Shown here one piece after another: positions 14,166 through 23,352 of a stretch of 64,000 nt of DNA. Numbering within the stretch: position 1 is the stretch's first letter; each line of letters begins with the position of its first letter. Under the pieces are notes generated by a model. That model ran no database searches. It was not told the origin of the DNA and saw nothing but the letters and a program-made list of their open reading frames with translations. The stretch spans positions 59,038 to 123,037 of the forward strand of contig NZ_RBAL01000019.1 in assembly GCF_003626535.1 (NCBI RefSeq), given 5' to 3'. The stretch comes from Streptomyces hoynatensis. Lineage in GTDB: Bacteria; Actinomycetota; Actinomycetes; Streptomycetales; Streptomycetaceae. Position numbers and translations under genes: made by a program.

Positions 14166-16973
14166 TCAGCCGACCGAGCTGTAGGCCACGACCCCGCGCA
14201 GCAGCTTGTCGACCGCGCGCCTGGCGTTCTTCGCCACGGTGCCGCCCTCGGGGGCCGCCGCCGCGATCTGGCCGAGCACGTCGATGACCTGCTTGCACCA
14301 GCGCACGAAGTCCCCGGCGGGCATGTCCGCGTCGCGCAGCACCGTGTCGAGGCCGTCGCCCTGCGCCCAGCGGTAGGCGGGCCAGGCGAAGCCCAGGTCG
14401 GGCTCGCGCTGCCCGACGCCGGTCGCCTGGCTGATCCGGTGCTCCTCCTCCAGGGCGTCGAGCCGGCCCCAGATGCGCACCATGTCCCCCAGAGCCTGCC
14501 TGGCGCGGCCGCCGGGCAGCTCGGGCGCGGGCGCGTCGTCCGCGTTGCGCGCCTCGTACACCAGCGCCGAGGCGCAGGCCGCCAGGTCCGCCGGGCCCAG
14601 TCCCTCCCACACGCCGTCGCGCAGGCACTCGCTGGCCAGCAGGTCGAGCTCCCCGTACAGCCTGGCCAGCCGCCTGCCGTCCGCGGTGACCTCGTCGCCC
14701 CGCAGGTAGCCGAGCTCGGTCAGCAGCGCGGAGACCTGGTCGAAGGTGCGGGCGATGGTGTTCGTCCTGCCCTCGATGCGGCGTTCCAGCTGCCGGGTGT
14801 CCCGCTTCAGCCGGTGGTACCGCTCGGCCCAGCGGGCGTGGTCCTCGCGCTCGTCGCAGCCGTGGCACGGGTGGGCGCGTATGGCGGCGCGCAGCCGGGC
14901 GATCTCGGCGTCGTCGGCCGCCGCCGCCCGCGTCCTGCGGTGCCTGCGCGGCTCGTGGTGCCCGGCCTTGGTGCGCAGCGCCGCGGCCAGGTCGCGCCGG
15001 GACTGCGGGCTGCGGTGGTTGAACGACTTCGGGATGCGCATCCGGTCCAGCGGCTCGACGGGCTCGGGGAAGTCCATCGAGCCGAGCCGCTTGACCTGCC
15101 GCTCCGAGGTGAGCACCAGCGGCCTGGGCCCCTCCTGGTACTCGATGCCGCGGCGCCCGGTGCCGCGGGCCGCCGCGACGCCGGGGTCGAGGACGAGGGC
15201 GAGCCCGGCGAACTTGCCGGTCGGCACGTGGATGATGTCCCCCGGGCGCAGCTGTTCGAGCGCCGCGGCCGCGGCGGCCCGGCGCTGGGCGACGCCCTGC
15301 CTGGCCAGCTCCGTCTCCCGGTCCTTCAGCTGCCTGCGCAGCCGCGAGTACTCCTCGAAGTCCCCCAGGTGGCAGGTCATGGCCTCGCGGTAGCCGGCCA
15401 GCCCCGTCTCGTTGCGCTGCACCTGCCGGGAGATGCCCACCACGGCCCGGTCGGCCTGGAACTGCGCGAAGGAGGTCTCCAGCAGCTCGCGGGAGCGGTG
15501 CCGCCCGAACTGGGAGACCAGGTTGACCGCCATGTTGTACGAGGGCTTGAAGGAGGAGCGCAACGGATAGGTGCGCGCCCCCGCCAGGCCCGCGAGCGCC
15601 CCGGGGTCCATGCCGCGCTGCCACAGCACGACGGCGTGCCCCTCGACGTCGATGCCCCGCCGCCCCGCGCGCCCGGTCAGCTGCGTGTACTCGCCGGGGG
15701 TGATGTCGGCGTGCTGCTCGCCGTTCCACTTCACCAGCTTCTCCAGCACCACGGAGCGGGCCGGCATGTTGATCCCGAGGGCGAGCGTCTCGGTGGCGAA
15801 GACGGCCTTGACCAGGCCGCGCACGAACAGCTCCTCGACGATCTCCTTGAACGTCGGCAGCATGCCCGCGTGGTGCGCCGCGATCCCGCGTTCCAGGCCC
15901 TCCAGCCACTCGAAGTACCCCAGGACGTGCAGGTCCTCCTCGGGGATCGCCGCGGTGCGCCGCTCGACGATCTCCCGCACGTGGCTGCGCGCCGAGGCGT
16001 CGTTCAGCCGCAGCCCCGCGTGCAGGCACTGCTGGACGGCGGCCTCGCAGCCGGCCCGGCTGAAGATGAAGGTGATCGCGGGCAGCAGGCCCTCGGCGTC
16101 CAGCCGGTCGATCACCTCGGGGCGGCTCGGCGTGTAGACCCGGGCGCGCTGGCGCCGGTCGCGCTCCCGCTCGGCGGCGCGCCTGCGGTCCCGGCCGGTG
16201 CGGTGGCGCTCGCGCGCCCAGGGGCGGCTGTTCTCCATCCGGGCCATGCGCAGCAGGTCGGGGTTGACCTCGCGCTTCTCGCCCGTCTCCTCGAAGAGGT
16301 CGTGCAGCCTGCGGCCGGCGAGCACGTGCTGCCACAGCGGGACCGGGCGGTGCTCGGAGACGATGACCCTGGTGTCGCCGCGGACGGTGTCGAGCCAGTC
16401 GCCGAACTCCTCGGCGTTGGAGACGGTGGCGGACAGCGAGACGAGGGTCACGGAGTCGGGGAGGTGGATGATGACCTCCTCCCACACCGCGCCGCGGAAG
16501 CGGTCGGAGAGGTAGTGCACCTCGTCCATCACCACGTACCCGAGGCCGTTCAGGGCCTGGGAGCCGGCGTACAGCATGTTCCGCAGGACCTCGGTGGTCA
16601 TCACGACCACGGGGGCGTCGGAGTTCACGCTGTTGTCCCCGGTGAGCAGGCCGACCCGGTCGGCGCCGTAGCGCTTGACGAGGTCGGTGAACTTCTGGTT
16701 CGACAGGGCCTTGATGGGGGTGGTGTAGAAGCACTTGCGCCCCTGGCTCAGCGCCAGGTGGACGGCGAACTCGCCGACGATCGTCTTGCCGGAGCCGGTG
16801 GGCGCGGCGACCAGCACCCCCTTCCCCGCCTCCAGGGCCTGACAGGCCTCGATCTGGAAGGCGTCGAGCTCGAAGTCGTACAGCTCGCGAAACGGGGCGA
16901 GCGCGGTGGCCTGCTCGATGGCGCGCCGTCGAGCGGCCGAATAACGCTCGGCAGGAGACATGTCCTCGGTCAT
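14166..16973 (-). CDS. helY: Ski2-like DEVH-box RNA helicase (HelY type)
   Basis: A 935-aa superfamily 2 helicase. Motif I is AAPTGSGKT (~residue 55), motif II is MDEVHYLSDR (~150), SLSATV is motif III and the QLTGRAGRRGID stretch is motif VI. The C-terminal half carries the DSHCT-like region (GVWEGLGPADLAACASALVYE). Relatives include mycobacterial HelY and eukaryotic Mtr4/Ski2, which remodel RNA for degradation. Start ATG 16973 (MTEDMSPAERYSAARR) has a second ATG four codons later. The symbol rests on the family; enzymatic function in streptomycetes is not established. Confidence 0.92.
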   Translation of the reverse strand: MTEDMSPAERYSAARRRAIEQATALAPFRELYDFELDAFQIEACQALEAGKGVLVAAPTGSGKTIVGEFAVHLALSQGRKCFYTTPIKALSNQKFTDLVKRYGADRVGLLTGDNSVNSDAPVVVMTTEVLRNMLYAGSQALNGLGYVVMDEVHYLSDRFRGAVWEEVIIHLPDSVTLVSLSATVSNAEEFGDWLDTVRGDTRVIVSEHRPVPLWQHVLAGRRLHDLFEETGEKREVNPDLLRMARMENSRPWARERHRTGRDRRRAAERERDRRQRARVYTPSRPEVIDRLDAEGLLPAITFIFSRAGCEAAVQQCLHAGLRLNDASARSHVREIVERRTAAIPEEDLHVLGYFEWLEGLERGIAAHHAGMLPTFKEIVEELFVRGLVKAVFATETLALGINMPARSVVLEKLVKWNGEQHADITPGEYTQLTGRAGRRGIDVEGHAVVLWQRGMDPGALAGLAGARTYPLRSSFKPSYNMAVNLVSQFGRHRSRELLETSFAQFQADRAVVGISRQVQRNETGLAGYREAMTCHLGDFEEYSRLRRQLKDRETELARQGVAQRRAAAAAALEQLRPGDIIHVPTGKFAGLALVLDPGVAAARGTGRRGIEYQEGPRPLVLTSERQVKRLGSMDFPEPVEPLDRMRIPKSFNHRSPQSRRDLAAALRTKAGHHEPRRHRRTRAAAADDAEIARLRAAIRAHPCHGCDEREDHARWAERYHRLKRDTRQLERRIEGRTNTIARTFDQVSALLTELGYLRGDEVTADGRRLARLYGELDLLASECLRDGVWEGLGPADLAACASALVYEARNADDAPAPELPGGRARQALGDMVRIWGRLDALEEEHRISQATGVGQREPDLGFAWPAYRWAQGDGLDTVLRDADMPAGDFVRWCKQVIDVLGQIAAAAPEGGTVAKNARRAVDKLLRGVVAYSSVG

Positions 16974-17055
16974 CGTGCTTACGAGCCTACCGGCCCCCTG
17001 TGACAGCGCGAGATCTTTATGGCCCGGCCCCGGTGGCGCCCGGCCGCGGCCCCCG

Positions 17056-18006
17056 CTACGCTCCCGCCGCCGCGAGCACCCGGACCGCGCCCGGCACGCA
17101 CCTGGCGCTCAGCGGCAGCGGCCCGAGCGGTTCGCCGTCGGCATAGCCGGTCACCCCCTGGGCCTCCAGCGTCACCCGGGAGGCCCTGAGCACCGTGACC
17201 ACCGGATGGCCGAGGTGGGTGCCGCGGTACACCCGGGGAAAGACCCGCAGCAGCGTGCTGCGGCTGCACGGGCCCACGACCGTCACGTCGAACAGCCCGT
17301 CGTCGAGCCTGGCCCCGGCGCAGATGCGCATGCCGCCGCCGTAGCTCGGCCCGTTGCCGACGGCCACGAGGGTGGCGTCCAGCTCCTGCCAGGGGCCGTC
17401 GTCGAGCCGGAGGCGGTAGGGGACGGCGCGCAGCGCCGCGAGCTCGGCCAGCAGTGCCACGTCGTAGCGGAGCCTGCCCCGCGGCCAGCGCATCCGGTTG
17501 CCCCGGTCGTTGACCCGGGAGTCGAAGCCCGAGGCCAGCACGCCGCCGAACCAGGTGCCGCCCGCCAGGCCGAGGTCGAGCCGCCTGGCCCGGCCCGCCG
17601 CGAGCGCGGCGGCGATGGCGCGCGCCGCGGCCACCGGCTCCCGCAGTGGCAGCCCGCAGGCCCTGGCGAGGTCGTTTCCCGTGCCGACGGCCACCACGCC
17701 CAGCGGCGTCGCGGTCCCGGCGACGGCCTGGAGGGCCAGCGAGACCATGCCGTCGCCGCCGACGGCGACCAGCGCCCCGGTGCCGCCCGCGACCGCCTCC
17801 CGCGCGCGCCGCACGGCGTCCGCCGCGTCCTCGCCGACCACCTGGTGCACCTTGAGCCCCGCCTCGCGCAGCGCCGCGGCGGCGGGGGCCGCGGCCCGGG
17901 CGCCCCTGCCCCGGCCGGCCGCCGGGTTCACCAGGAGGGTGATCTCGTGGGTGCGGGGGGTGGCCTCGGGCCCTGGGCCCTGGGCCGCCCCCGGCCGGCC
18001 GGTCAC
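17056..18006 (-). CDS. diacylglycerol kinase-like lipid kinase
   Basis: A 316-aa protein of the DagK/YegS lipid-kinase family. The ATP-site motifs are clear: LLVNPAAGRGRG at the N terminus, VAVGGDGMVS and VGTGNDLARACGLP. It would phosphorylate a membrane lipid such as diacylglycerol; the substrate is inferred from family only. No transmembrane segment. The start lies 18 bases after the tatC stop codon on the same strand, so it may be transcribed with tatAC. The N-terminal 20 residues are Pro/Gly-rich and the true start could be slightly internal. Confidence 0.9.
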   Translation of the reverse strand: MTGRPGAAQGPGPEATPRTHEITLLVNPAAGRGRGARAAAPAAAALREAGLKVHQVVGEDAADAVRRAREAVAGGTGALVAVGGDGMVSLALQAVAGTATPLGVVAVGTGNDLARACGLPLREPVAAARAIAAALAAGRARRLDLGLAGGTWFGGVLASGFDSRVNDRGNRMRWPRGRLRYDVALLAELAALRAVPYRLRLDDGPWQELDATLVAVGNGPSYGGGMRICAGARLDDGLFDVTVVGPCSRSTLLRVFPRVYRGTHLGHPVVTVLRASRVTLEAQGVTGYADGEPLGPLPLSARCVPGAVRVLAAAGA

Positions 18007-18024
18007 CCGAGCCCGGCCGGCGCG

Positions 18025-18948
18025 TCAGGTGGCGTCATCGAAGCCGTTGAGGCGCTGCCCGCCGTCGTCGAGCGAGGCGGAGGTGACGCGTTCCGGCGGC
18101 TCGATGTCCTCGGGGGTGAGGTCGAGCGGCGAGGCCTCGTCGTCGCTCAGCTCCGGCTCCCTGGCGGCGCTGCGGCCCTTGCGGTAGTCGTGGACGACCG
18201 AGATCCCGCAGGCGATGAAGTACAGGCCGGTGACCGGGATCTGCAGGGCGATCATCGACATCAGGTCGGTCGGGGTGATCGCCGCGGCGAAGACGGCGAT
18301 GCCGACCACCATCCAGCGCCACCAGCTGAGCATGCGCCGCCCGGTGACGACCCCGCCGAAGTTCAGCAGGACCAGCACGAGCGGGAGCTCGAAGGAGAGG
18401 CCGAAGGCGAGGGCCAGGCGGACGGTCATGTCGAGCACCTGCTCGACGGTGACGACGTTGGTCGCGTTGTCCGCCGTGAAGCTGAGGAGCATCTTGGTCG
18501 CCCGCGGCAGCAGCCAGTAGGCGAAGTAGACGCCGGCGCAGAACAGCGGCACGCCCACGCTCACCACGGCGCGGGTGTACTTCTTCTCGTTCCGGTGCAG
18601 GCCGGGGGCGATGAACGCCCACACCTGGTACAGCCACACCGGGGAGGCGGCGATCAGCCCGGCGAGCAGCGAGACCCGGAAGTAGGTCGCGAACGGCGAG
18701 GTCAGGCCGTGCTGCTGCAGCAGCGCGCAGTTCTCTGCCGTGTTGTTGGCGATGTCCTCGTTGCTGCAGCGCGGCACCTGGTCGGTGAGGAAGTCCATGA
18801 TGTCCTTCGCGAAGAACATCGCCACGATCGTGACGGCCAGGACCGCCGCGACCGAGATCCCGAGCCGGTTGCGCAGCTCACGCAGGTGCTCGGTGAGGGG
18901 CATCCGCCCCTCGGGGTCCTTCACCCTTTTCTGTGCGGCCTTGGGCAC
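18025..18948 (-). CDS. tatC: Sec-independent protein translocase subunit TatC
   Basis: A 307-aa, six-helix membrane protein that binds twin-arginine signal peptides and forms the export complex with TatA. It has the diagnostic N terminus (MPLTEHLRELRNRLG, residues ~16-30), the periplasmic FFAKDIMDFLTDQVP loop and the SFELPLVLVLLNFGG segment. The C-terminal cytoplasmic tail (~260-307) is acidic, as in other streptomycetes. It follows tatA by 70 bases on the same strand, giving a tatA-tatC unit; no tatB gene is adjacent. Confidence 0.97.
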   Translation of the reverse strand: MPKAAQKRVKDPEGRMPLTEHLRELRNRLGISVAAVLAVTIVAMFFAKDIMDFLTDQVPRCSNEDIANNTAENCALLQQHGLTSPFATYFRVSLLAGLIAASPVWLYQVWAFIAPGLHRNEKKYTRAVVSVGVPLFCAGVYFAYWLLPRATKMLLSFTADNATNVVTVEQVLDMTVRLALAFGLSFELPLVLVLLNFGGVVTGRRMLSWWRWMVVGIAVFAAAITPTDLMSMIALQIPVTGLYFIACGISVVHDYRKGRSAAREPELSDDEASPLDLTPEDIEPPERVTSASLDDGGQRLNGFDDAT

Positions 18949-19018
18949 CCCACGTCCTCATCTCGTAGGGCGGCCGGAACGGCGCCGGCCGCCGGACCTC
19001 GCACTGCCCACCGTGACG

Positions 19019-19297
19019 TCAGCTCTGGGCGGTGGTGCCCTTGGGCTCCTCGACCGGCCGTGCGGACGCCGTGTCGCCGGGGGCGGCCTGGATGGTCCGC
19101 GGGGCGGCCTGGGGGTCGGACGCGGGAGCGTCGGAGGTCTCGGTACGGCTCTCGCTCCTCATGGCCGCCGTCTCGCTCTTGAGGATGCGCAGCGACTTGC
19201 CCAGCGAGCGGGCGGTGTCCGGCAGCCGCTTCGAGCCGAAGACGAGCACGACGACGAGGAAGACGAGCAGCAGGTGCCAAACGGAGAGCGAGCCCAT
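19019..19297 (-). CDS. tatA: Sec-independent protein translocase subunit TatA
   Basis: A 92-aa single-span protein. The transmembrane helix (WHLLLVFLVVVLVFGSKRLP, residues ~8-27) with the FGSKRLPD hinge leads into an amphipathic helix (TARSLGKSLRILKSE) and a disordered C-terminal tail. It builds the size-variable pore of the Tat system. ATG 19297 is preceded by AGAGGGAGAAA. It is upstream of tatC and probably first in the transcript, with a promoter-like sequence about 90 bases upstream. Confidence 0.96.
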   Translation of the reverse strand: MGSLSVWHLLLVFLVVVLVFGSKRLPDTARSLGKSLRILKSETAAMRSESRTETSDAPASDPQAAPRTIQAAPGDTASARPVEEPKGTTAQS

Positions 19298-19389
19298 TTT
19301 CTCCCTCTACCTTCTCTTCGGGAATCTTCGGGAATGACCTTCGAGCCGTGGGGGACACGGACATTCCCGACCGTCCCACACGAGCAGCA

Positions 19390-19420
19390 ATCTTAACGCG
19401 CAAGGGTGAACACAAATCAA
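19390..19420 (-). promoter_or_regulatory. putative tatAC promoter
   Basis: On the minus strand a TAAGAT -10 box (19390-19395) is preceded by TTGATT (19415-19420) with a 19-bp spacer, in an unusually AT-rich patch about 93 bases before tatA. The long spacer makes this tentative. Confidence 0.35.
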
Positions 19421-19435
19421 TGCTTGGGCATCCCT

Positions 19436-19663
19436 CTATTTTCCCGCGGTATGCCAGGGGTATGCCTTCCGCGCCGCCCCGGCCCGGGCGGCCAGCGGAG
19501 CGGCCGCGCGCTCGAGGTCCTCGGCGGCGCCGCTGATCCGGGCCGCGCTGTCGGCCACGGCCCTGGCCAGGCGCCGGGCCTCCAGGCCCACCCGGACGGC
19601 GAGCACCCCGAGGACGGCGACGCCGAGGAAGGCCAGGACCAGCTGAAACATTGGCCAAAACAT
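19436..19663 (-). CDS. small single-pass membrane protein, unknown function
   Basis: A 75-aa protein with one N-terminal transmembrane helix (MFQLVLAFLGVAVLGVLAVRV) followed by an Ala/Arg-rich amphipathic helix resembling the short DUF948-like proteins. ATG 19663 is preceded by AGGAGG at 8-nt spacing, and that ribosome-binding site overlaps the pafC stop codon, so translation is probably coupled to pafC. It sits between pafC and tatA. Function not recognised. Confidence 0.7.
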   Translation of the reverse strand: MFWPMFQLVLAFLGVAVLGVLAVRVGLEARRLARAVADSAARISGAAEDLERAAAPLAARAGAARKAYPWHTAGK

Positions 19664-19675
19664 GACGGTGGCCTC

Positions 19676-20716
19676 CTATGCCCTCTCCACGGACGGCTCG
19701 GGTTCGCCCGCCCGCTGGGCCGGGGCGGCGGCGGGGGCGGCCTCGGCGCGCTCGGCCTGCTCGTACAGCTCCAGGGCGGCGCGCGCCGCCTCGCGGGCGC
19801 TGTCGGCCAGCTCGGGCGGCGCGACGATCCGGCCGTCCCCGCCGAGCCGCAGCGCCAGCCGCCGCAGCGTCGCCGGGTCCGGGGTGCGCAGCGTGACCCG
19901 CAGCCCGCCGTCCGGCAGCTCCTCGGCCGTGTCGTGCGGGTAGTACTCCGCCACCCAGCGGCCCCCCGGCCCCACCTCGATCACCACCTCGGGGTCCGTG
20001 GGGGCCGGCTGGACCAGGCCCTCGCTCAGGTCGCGCGGCTCCACCGGCGGCGGATCGGCCGCGGTGTCAAGCAGCTCGATCCGCGCCACCCGGTCGAGCC
20101 GGAAGGTGCGCCGCGCCTCGGACCTGTGGCACCAGGCCTCGACGTAGGTGTGGCCGACGGCGAACAGCCGGATGGGGTCGATCTCCCGGTCGGTGAGCTC
20201 GTCGCGGCCCGGCGAGTAGTAGCGGATGCGGAGCCTGCGGCGTTCGGTGATGGCCCGGTCCACGTCGGCGAAGACCCCGCCCTCGGACTCGAAGGTCACC
20301 GAGAGCCTGGAGCTGGCCCCGGCGTTCTCGCCGGCCGCGGCCTCCAGCTTGGCGGTGGCCCGCAGCAGGGCGTCGCGGTCGCCGTCGCGCAGCCCCGGCA
20401 GGGTGGCCACGGCCCTGGCGGCGACGAGCAGCGCGGTGGCCTCGTCGGCGGCCAGGCGCAGCGGCTGGCCCGTTCCCGAGTCGAGGGCGTCGGCGTTGTG
20501 CCACCAGATGTGCTCGCCGTCGGTGTCGATGTCGAGCAGGTCCCCGCCGCGGAAGCTGGTGCCGCACATCGGCAGCACGTTGACATCGGAGATGAGTTCC
20601 CCGGGCGAGATGCCGAACGCCCGGGCGACCTCCTCGACCCGGGCGCCGGGCCGCTCCTTGAGGTAGGTCACCAGGGACAGCATCCGCCGCGTGCGGTCGA
20701 TGGCGGTGGTCGCCAT
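19676..20716 (-). CDS. pafC: WYL-domain transcriptional regulator PafC
   Basis: A 346-aa protein with an N-terminal HTH (LSLVTYLKERPGARVEEVARAFG, residues ~13-36), a central WYL domain (RRRLRIRYYSPGRDELTDREIDPI then VGHTYVEAWCHRSEARRTFRLDRV) and a C-terminal WCX extension. PafB and PafC act as a heterodimer that activates the mycobacterial DNA-damage response; its link to the Pup-proteasome here is by proximity (pafA is about 2.6 kb upstream). ATG 20716 has a GAGGAGGGG ribosome-binding site, and pafB ends 16 bases before it. Confidence 0.92.
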   Translation of the reverse strand: MATTAIDRTRRMLSLVTYLKERPGARVEEVARAFGISPGELISDVNVLPMCGTSFRGGDLLDIDTDGEHIWWHNADALDSGTGQPLRLAADEATALLVAARAVATLPGLRDGDRDALLRATAKLEAAAGENAGASSRLSVTFESEGGVFADVDRAITERRRLRIRYYSPGRDELTDREIDPIRLFAVGHTYVEAWCHRSEARRTFRLDRVARIELLDTAADPPPVEPRDLSEGLVQPAPTDPEVVIEVGPGGRWVAEYYPHDTAEELPDGGLRVTLRTPDPATLRRLALRLGGDGRIVAPPELADSAREAARAALELYEQAERAEAAPAAAPAQRAGEPEPSVERA

Positions 20717-20732
20717 GTCGTTCTTCCCCTCC

Positions 20733-21689
20733 TCAGCCCTTGGCCACGGCGCGCAGCCGGTCCACCACGTCCGCGCGCAGCTCGGCCGGCTCCAGCACCA
20801 GCACGTCGGGGCCGAACTCCGCGAGCCAGGCGTCCAGTCCGTGCCCGTACGGGATCTCCAGCTCGTCCCAGCCCTCCTGCGCCGCGGCACTGACCCGGGT
20901 GGCCCTGGCCCGCAGCGGGTACCCCGCCCCGGCCCGCAGCCGGATCCTCGCCTGGGCCGTGGCGTGCTCCCCCGCCCACCTGGCGACGCTCTCCCGCACC
21001 GCCACCTGCCCGGGCACCTCGGCGGTGAAGCTCCCCGCGCGCGAGCGCACCCGGCCGACGATCCGCGAGAGCCGGAAGACCCGCTCGGCGCCCCGGTCCC
21101 GGTCGAAGCCGGCCAGGTACCAGTGGCCGCGCCAGCACTCCAGGGCCCAGGGCTCCACCTGCCTGGTCTGCGGCCGCACCGCGTTGGACTTGCGGTAGTC
21201 GAAGGTGACCGGGCGCCGGTCCCGGCAGGCGAGCATCAACGGCTCGAAGGCCGCCTCCCCGGCCGGAACGCGCGGCTCCAGCGCGCTGTACGCCTCCCGC
21301 TCCTCCTCGGCCAGCGGCATTCCGGCCGCCCGCAGCTTCTGCAGGGCGCCGCTGGCGGCCCCGGCGAGCCTGGCCTGCTGCCACACGCTGGCGGCGAGCT
21401 GGAGCGCGGCGGCCTCCTCGGCGTCGAGGGTGACCGGGGGCAGCTGGTTGCGGTCGCGGCGGGCCAGGTAGCCGATCTCGCCGTCGATGCTCTCCACGGT
21501 CTCCAGGACCATGCCCAGCTCGCGCAGGTCGTCCTTGTCCCGCTCGAACATCCGGTTGAAGGCCTCCTCGGAGGTGACCTCCAGGTAGGCCTCGATGGAC
21601 GCGCGCAACTCGCGCTTGCTCAGCGGGCGGCTCGCGCCCAGCAGACACAGGGCGAGGTTCATCAGCCGCTCTGCCTTGGCGATCGCCAT
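20733..21689 (-). CDS. pafB: WYL-domain transcriptional regulator PafB
   Basis: A 318-aa paralogue of PafC. The N-terminal HTH is at residues ~1-60 (AERLMNLALCLLGASRPLSKRELR), the WYL core is RPVTFDYRKSNAVRPQTRQVEPWALECWRGHWYLAGFDRDRGAERVFRLSRI (described here in pieces) around residues 170-225, and a C-terminal WCX region follows. ATG 21689 (MAIAKAERL) matches the family start. It is first of pafB-pafC-small membrane gene on the minus strand. Ligand thought to bind WYL domains in this family is single-stranded nucleic acid; not shown by sequence. Confidence 0.92.
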   Translation of the reverse strand: MAIAKAERLMNLALCLLGASRPLSKRELRASIEAYLEVTSEEAFNRMFERDKDDLRELGMVLETVESIDGEIGYLARRDRNQLPPVTLDAEEAAALQLAASVWQQARLAGAASGALQKLRAAGMPLAEEEREAYSALEPRVPAGEAAFEPLMLACRDRRPVTFDYRKSNAVRPQTRQVEPWALECWRGHWYLAGFDRDRGAERVFRLSRIVGRVRSRAGSFTAEVPGQVAVRESVARWAGEHATAQARIRLRAGAGYPLRARATRVSAAAQEGWDELEIPYGHGLDAWLAEFGPDVLVLEPAELRADVVDRLRAVAKG

Positions 21690-21806
21690 CGGCGCGCCGC
21701 CCCTTCCTACTCCCGTCTCCTCCCGGGCATCGGCCTGCCCCGGGACACCCGGCAATGCCGCGGGCCCACCCCGCGTCGGGATGGGCCCACGGTACCGCTT
21801 GTGCGA

Positions 21807-22178
21807 TCAGACCGAGACCAGGTCACAGACGAAGATGAGCGTCTCCCCCGGCTTGATCCGCCCGCCCGCTCCCGCGTCGCCGTACGCCAGGTGCGGCGGG
21901 ATGATCAGCTGGCGCCGTCCGCCGACCCGCATCCCCTGCACCCCGCGGTCCCAGCCGGGGATGACCTGCCCGGCGCCCAGCTGGAACCGCAGCGGGGCGC
22001 CCCGGTTCCAGCTGGCGTCGAACTCCTCGCCGGTGCTGAAGGCCACGCCGACGTAGTGCACGGAGACCTGGGCACCCGGCTGGGCAACGGCCCCGTCGCC
22101 CTGCCAGATGTCCTTGATCTCCAGGTCGGCCGGGGGCTGCCCGCCGGGGAAGTCCACCTCGGGCTTGTCGATGTTCAC
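21807..22178 (-). CDS. FKBP-type peptidyl-prolyl cis-trans isomerase (cytoplasmic)
   Basis: A 123-aa single-domain FKBP with VSVHYVGVAFSTGEEFDASW, VIPGWDRGVQGMRVGGRR and the YGDAGAGG loop. It accelerates prolyl isomerisation of folding proteins. No signal peptide. The start is GTG 22178, preceded by AGGAG at 10 nt. It lies immediately downstream of the lipoprotein FKBP gene, separated by a hairpin terminator, so the two isomerases serve cytoplasm and cell surface respectively. Confidence 0.94.
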   Translation of the reverse strand: MNIDKPEVDFPGGQPPADLEIKDIWQGDGAVAQPGAQVSVHYVGVAFSTGEEFDASWNRGAPLRFQLGAGQVIPGWDRGVQGMRVGGRRQLIIPPHLAYGDAGAGGRIKPGETLIFVCDLVSV

Positions 22179-22216
22179 GTGTGATCCACTCCTACACGGA
22201 CGTGCTCGGTACGAAA

Positions 22217-22237
22217 GCGGGCCCCTTGCGGGCCCGC
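22217..22237 (-). terminator. terminator after FKBP lipoprotein gene
   Basis: GCGGGCCC pairs with GGGCCCGC around a 5-base loop. On the minus strand it is followed by TTTCGT. It lies 15 bases past the stop codon of the FKBP lipoprotein gene. Confidence 0.7.
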
Positions 22238-22251
22238 CCACGGGGGTGCGC

Positions 22252-23247
22252 CTAGGCGGCGCCGACGATGTCCACCACGAAGACGAGCGTCGAATTGGCG
22301 GGGATGCTCCCCTGCTCCTGGTCGCCGTAGCCCATGTCCGGCGGGATCACCAGCAGCACCCGGTCGCCGACGTGCTTGCCGACCAGGCCCTGGTCCCATC
22401 CGGGCACGACGGAGCCGGTGCCGATCTGGAAGGCGGAGGCGCTGTCCCGGTCCCAGGACGAGTCGAACTTGGTGCCGTCGGCCCAGGTGACGCCCGTGTA
22501 CTGGACGACGAGCGCCTGCCCGCCCGTGACCTCGGGGCCGTCGCCCTGGATGAGGACCTGGTCGCGGAGCTCCTCCGGCGGGTCCTGGCCCTCGGGGATG
22601 GTGATGGTGGCCGGCTCCTGCCCGTCGGCCTCGACCTCGGGCATGCCCTCCTCCGGCTCGGCCTGCTCGCCCTGGGCGGCGGCCTGCGGGTCGACGCCGG
22701 CGGCGCCGATGACGTCGAAGACCCACACCACGCCGTCGTCCTCGGACAGGCCCACCTGCTGGGCGGCGTCGCCGAGCAGCTCGCTGGCCCGCCCCACGAC
22801 CTGGACCCGGCTGCCGACCTTCGTCCCGACGATCGGCGCGGTGACCGAGGCCGGCAGCGAGGACTCCGTGCCGGCCTGGGCGATCACCTGCGAGCGCGGG
22901 CCCTCGGTGTCGGTGGTGGGCTGGCCGTTCTGGTCCACCCACGTGTTGACCAGGTCCTGACCGCCCTCGACGGTCTTGCCGACGACGTCGAGCCGGAGGT
23001 AGTCGCCCTCCTGGACCTCGGCCCCGTCCCCCTGCTCGAGCACCTCGGTCTTGGTCTCCTCAGGAACCGAGGCGTCCTCGTCGATCGAGATGTCCGGCTG
23101 TTCACCGGGCTTGCCGGAGACGGTGGCGACCGGCCCCGAGGAATCGGACGAACCGGAGTCGTCGGAGCCGCAGGCGGCCACGGGCAGCAGGATGGCCGGA
23201 ACGGCCAGCACCGCGACAATGCGGCGCGCTCGTTTCGTGGGGATCAT
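22252..23247 (-). CDS. exported FKBP lipoprotein with two FKBP-like domains
   Basis: A 331-aa predicted lipoprotein. Signal peptide ends in the lipobox LPVAAC (Cys ~26), then an acidic/Ser linker. Two FKBP-like domains follow: residues ~65-165 (YLRLDVVGKTVEGG, VGTKVGSRVQVV), which lacks several substrate-pocket aromatics, and ~225-331 (VVQYTGVTWADGTKFDSSW, VVPGWDQGLVGKHVGDRV, MGYGDQEQGSIP), which looks complete. The second domain is expected to be the active isomerase for secreted proteins; the first may be structural. Located just downstream of pafA. Confidence 0.92.
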   Translation of the reverse strand: MIPTKRARRIVAVLAVPAILLPVAACGSDDSGSSDSSGPVATVSGKPGEQPDISIDEDASVPEETKTEVLEQGDGAEVQEGDYLRLDVVGKTVEGGQDLVNTWVDQNGQPTTDTEGPRSQVIAQAGTESSLPASVTAPIVGTKVGSRVQVVGRASELLGDAAQQVGLSEDDGVVWVFDVIGAAGVDPQAAAQGEQAEPEEGMPEVEADGQEPATITIPEGQDPPEELRDQVLIQGDGPEVTGGQALVVQYTGVTWADGTKFDSSWDRDSASAFQIGTGSVVPGWDQGLVGKHVGDRVLLVIPPDMGYGDQEQGSIPANSTLVFVVDIVGAA

Positions 23248-23273
23248 CTGTCCAACTCGGAGTAGGGGCGGTC

Positions 23274-23300
23274 GGGGCGGGACCCCGCTGGTCCCGCCCC
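23274..23300. terminator. hairpin between pafA and FKBP lipoprotein gene
   Basis: A perfect 11-bp inverted repeat (GGGGCGGGACC / GGTCCCGCCCC, 5-base loop) lies 53 bases after the pafA stop on the minus strand. It has no U tract. Confidence 0.55.
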
Positions 23301-23352
23301 ACCCTACGGCCTCCGGCCGGCTGCCGGGCCGGTCCGCTCCCCCGCGCGGGGG

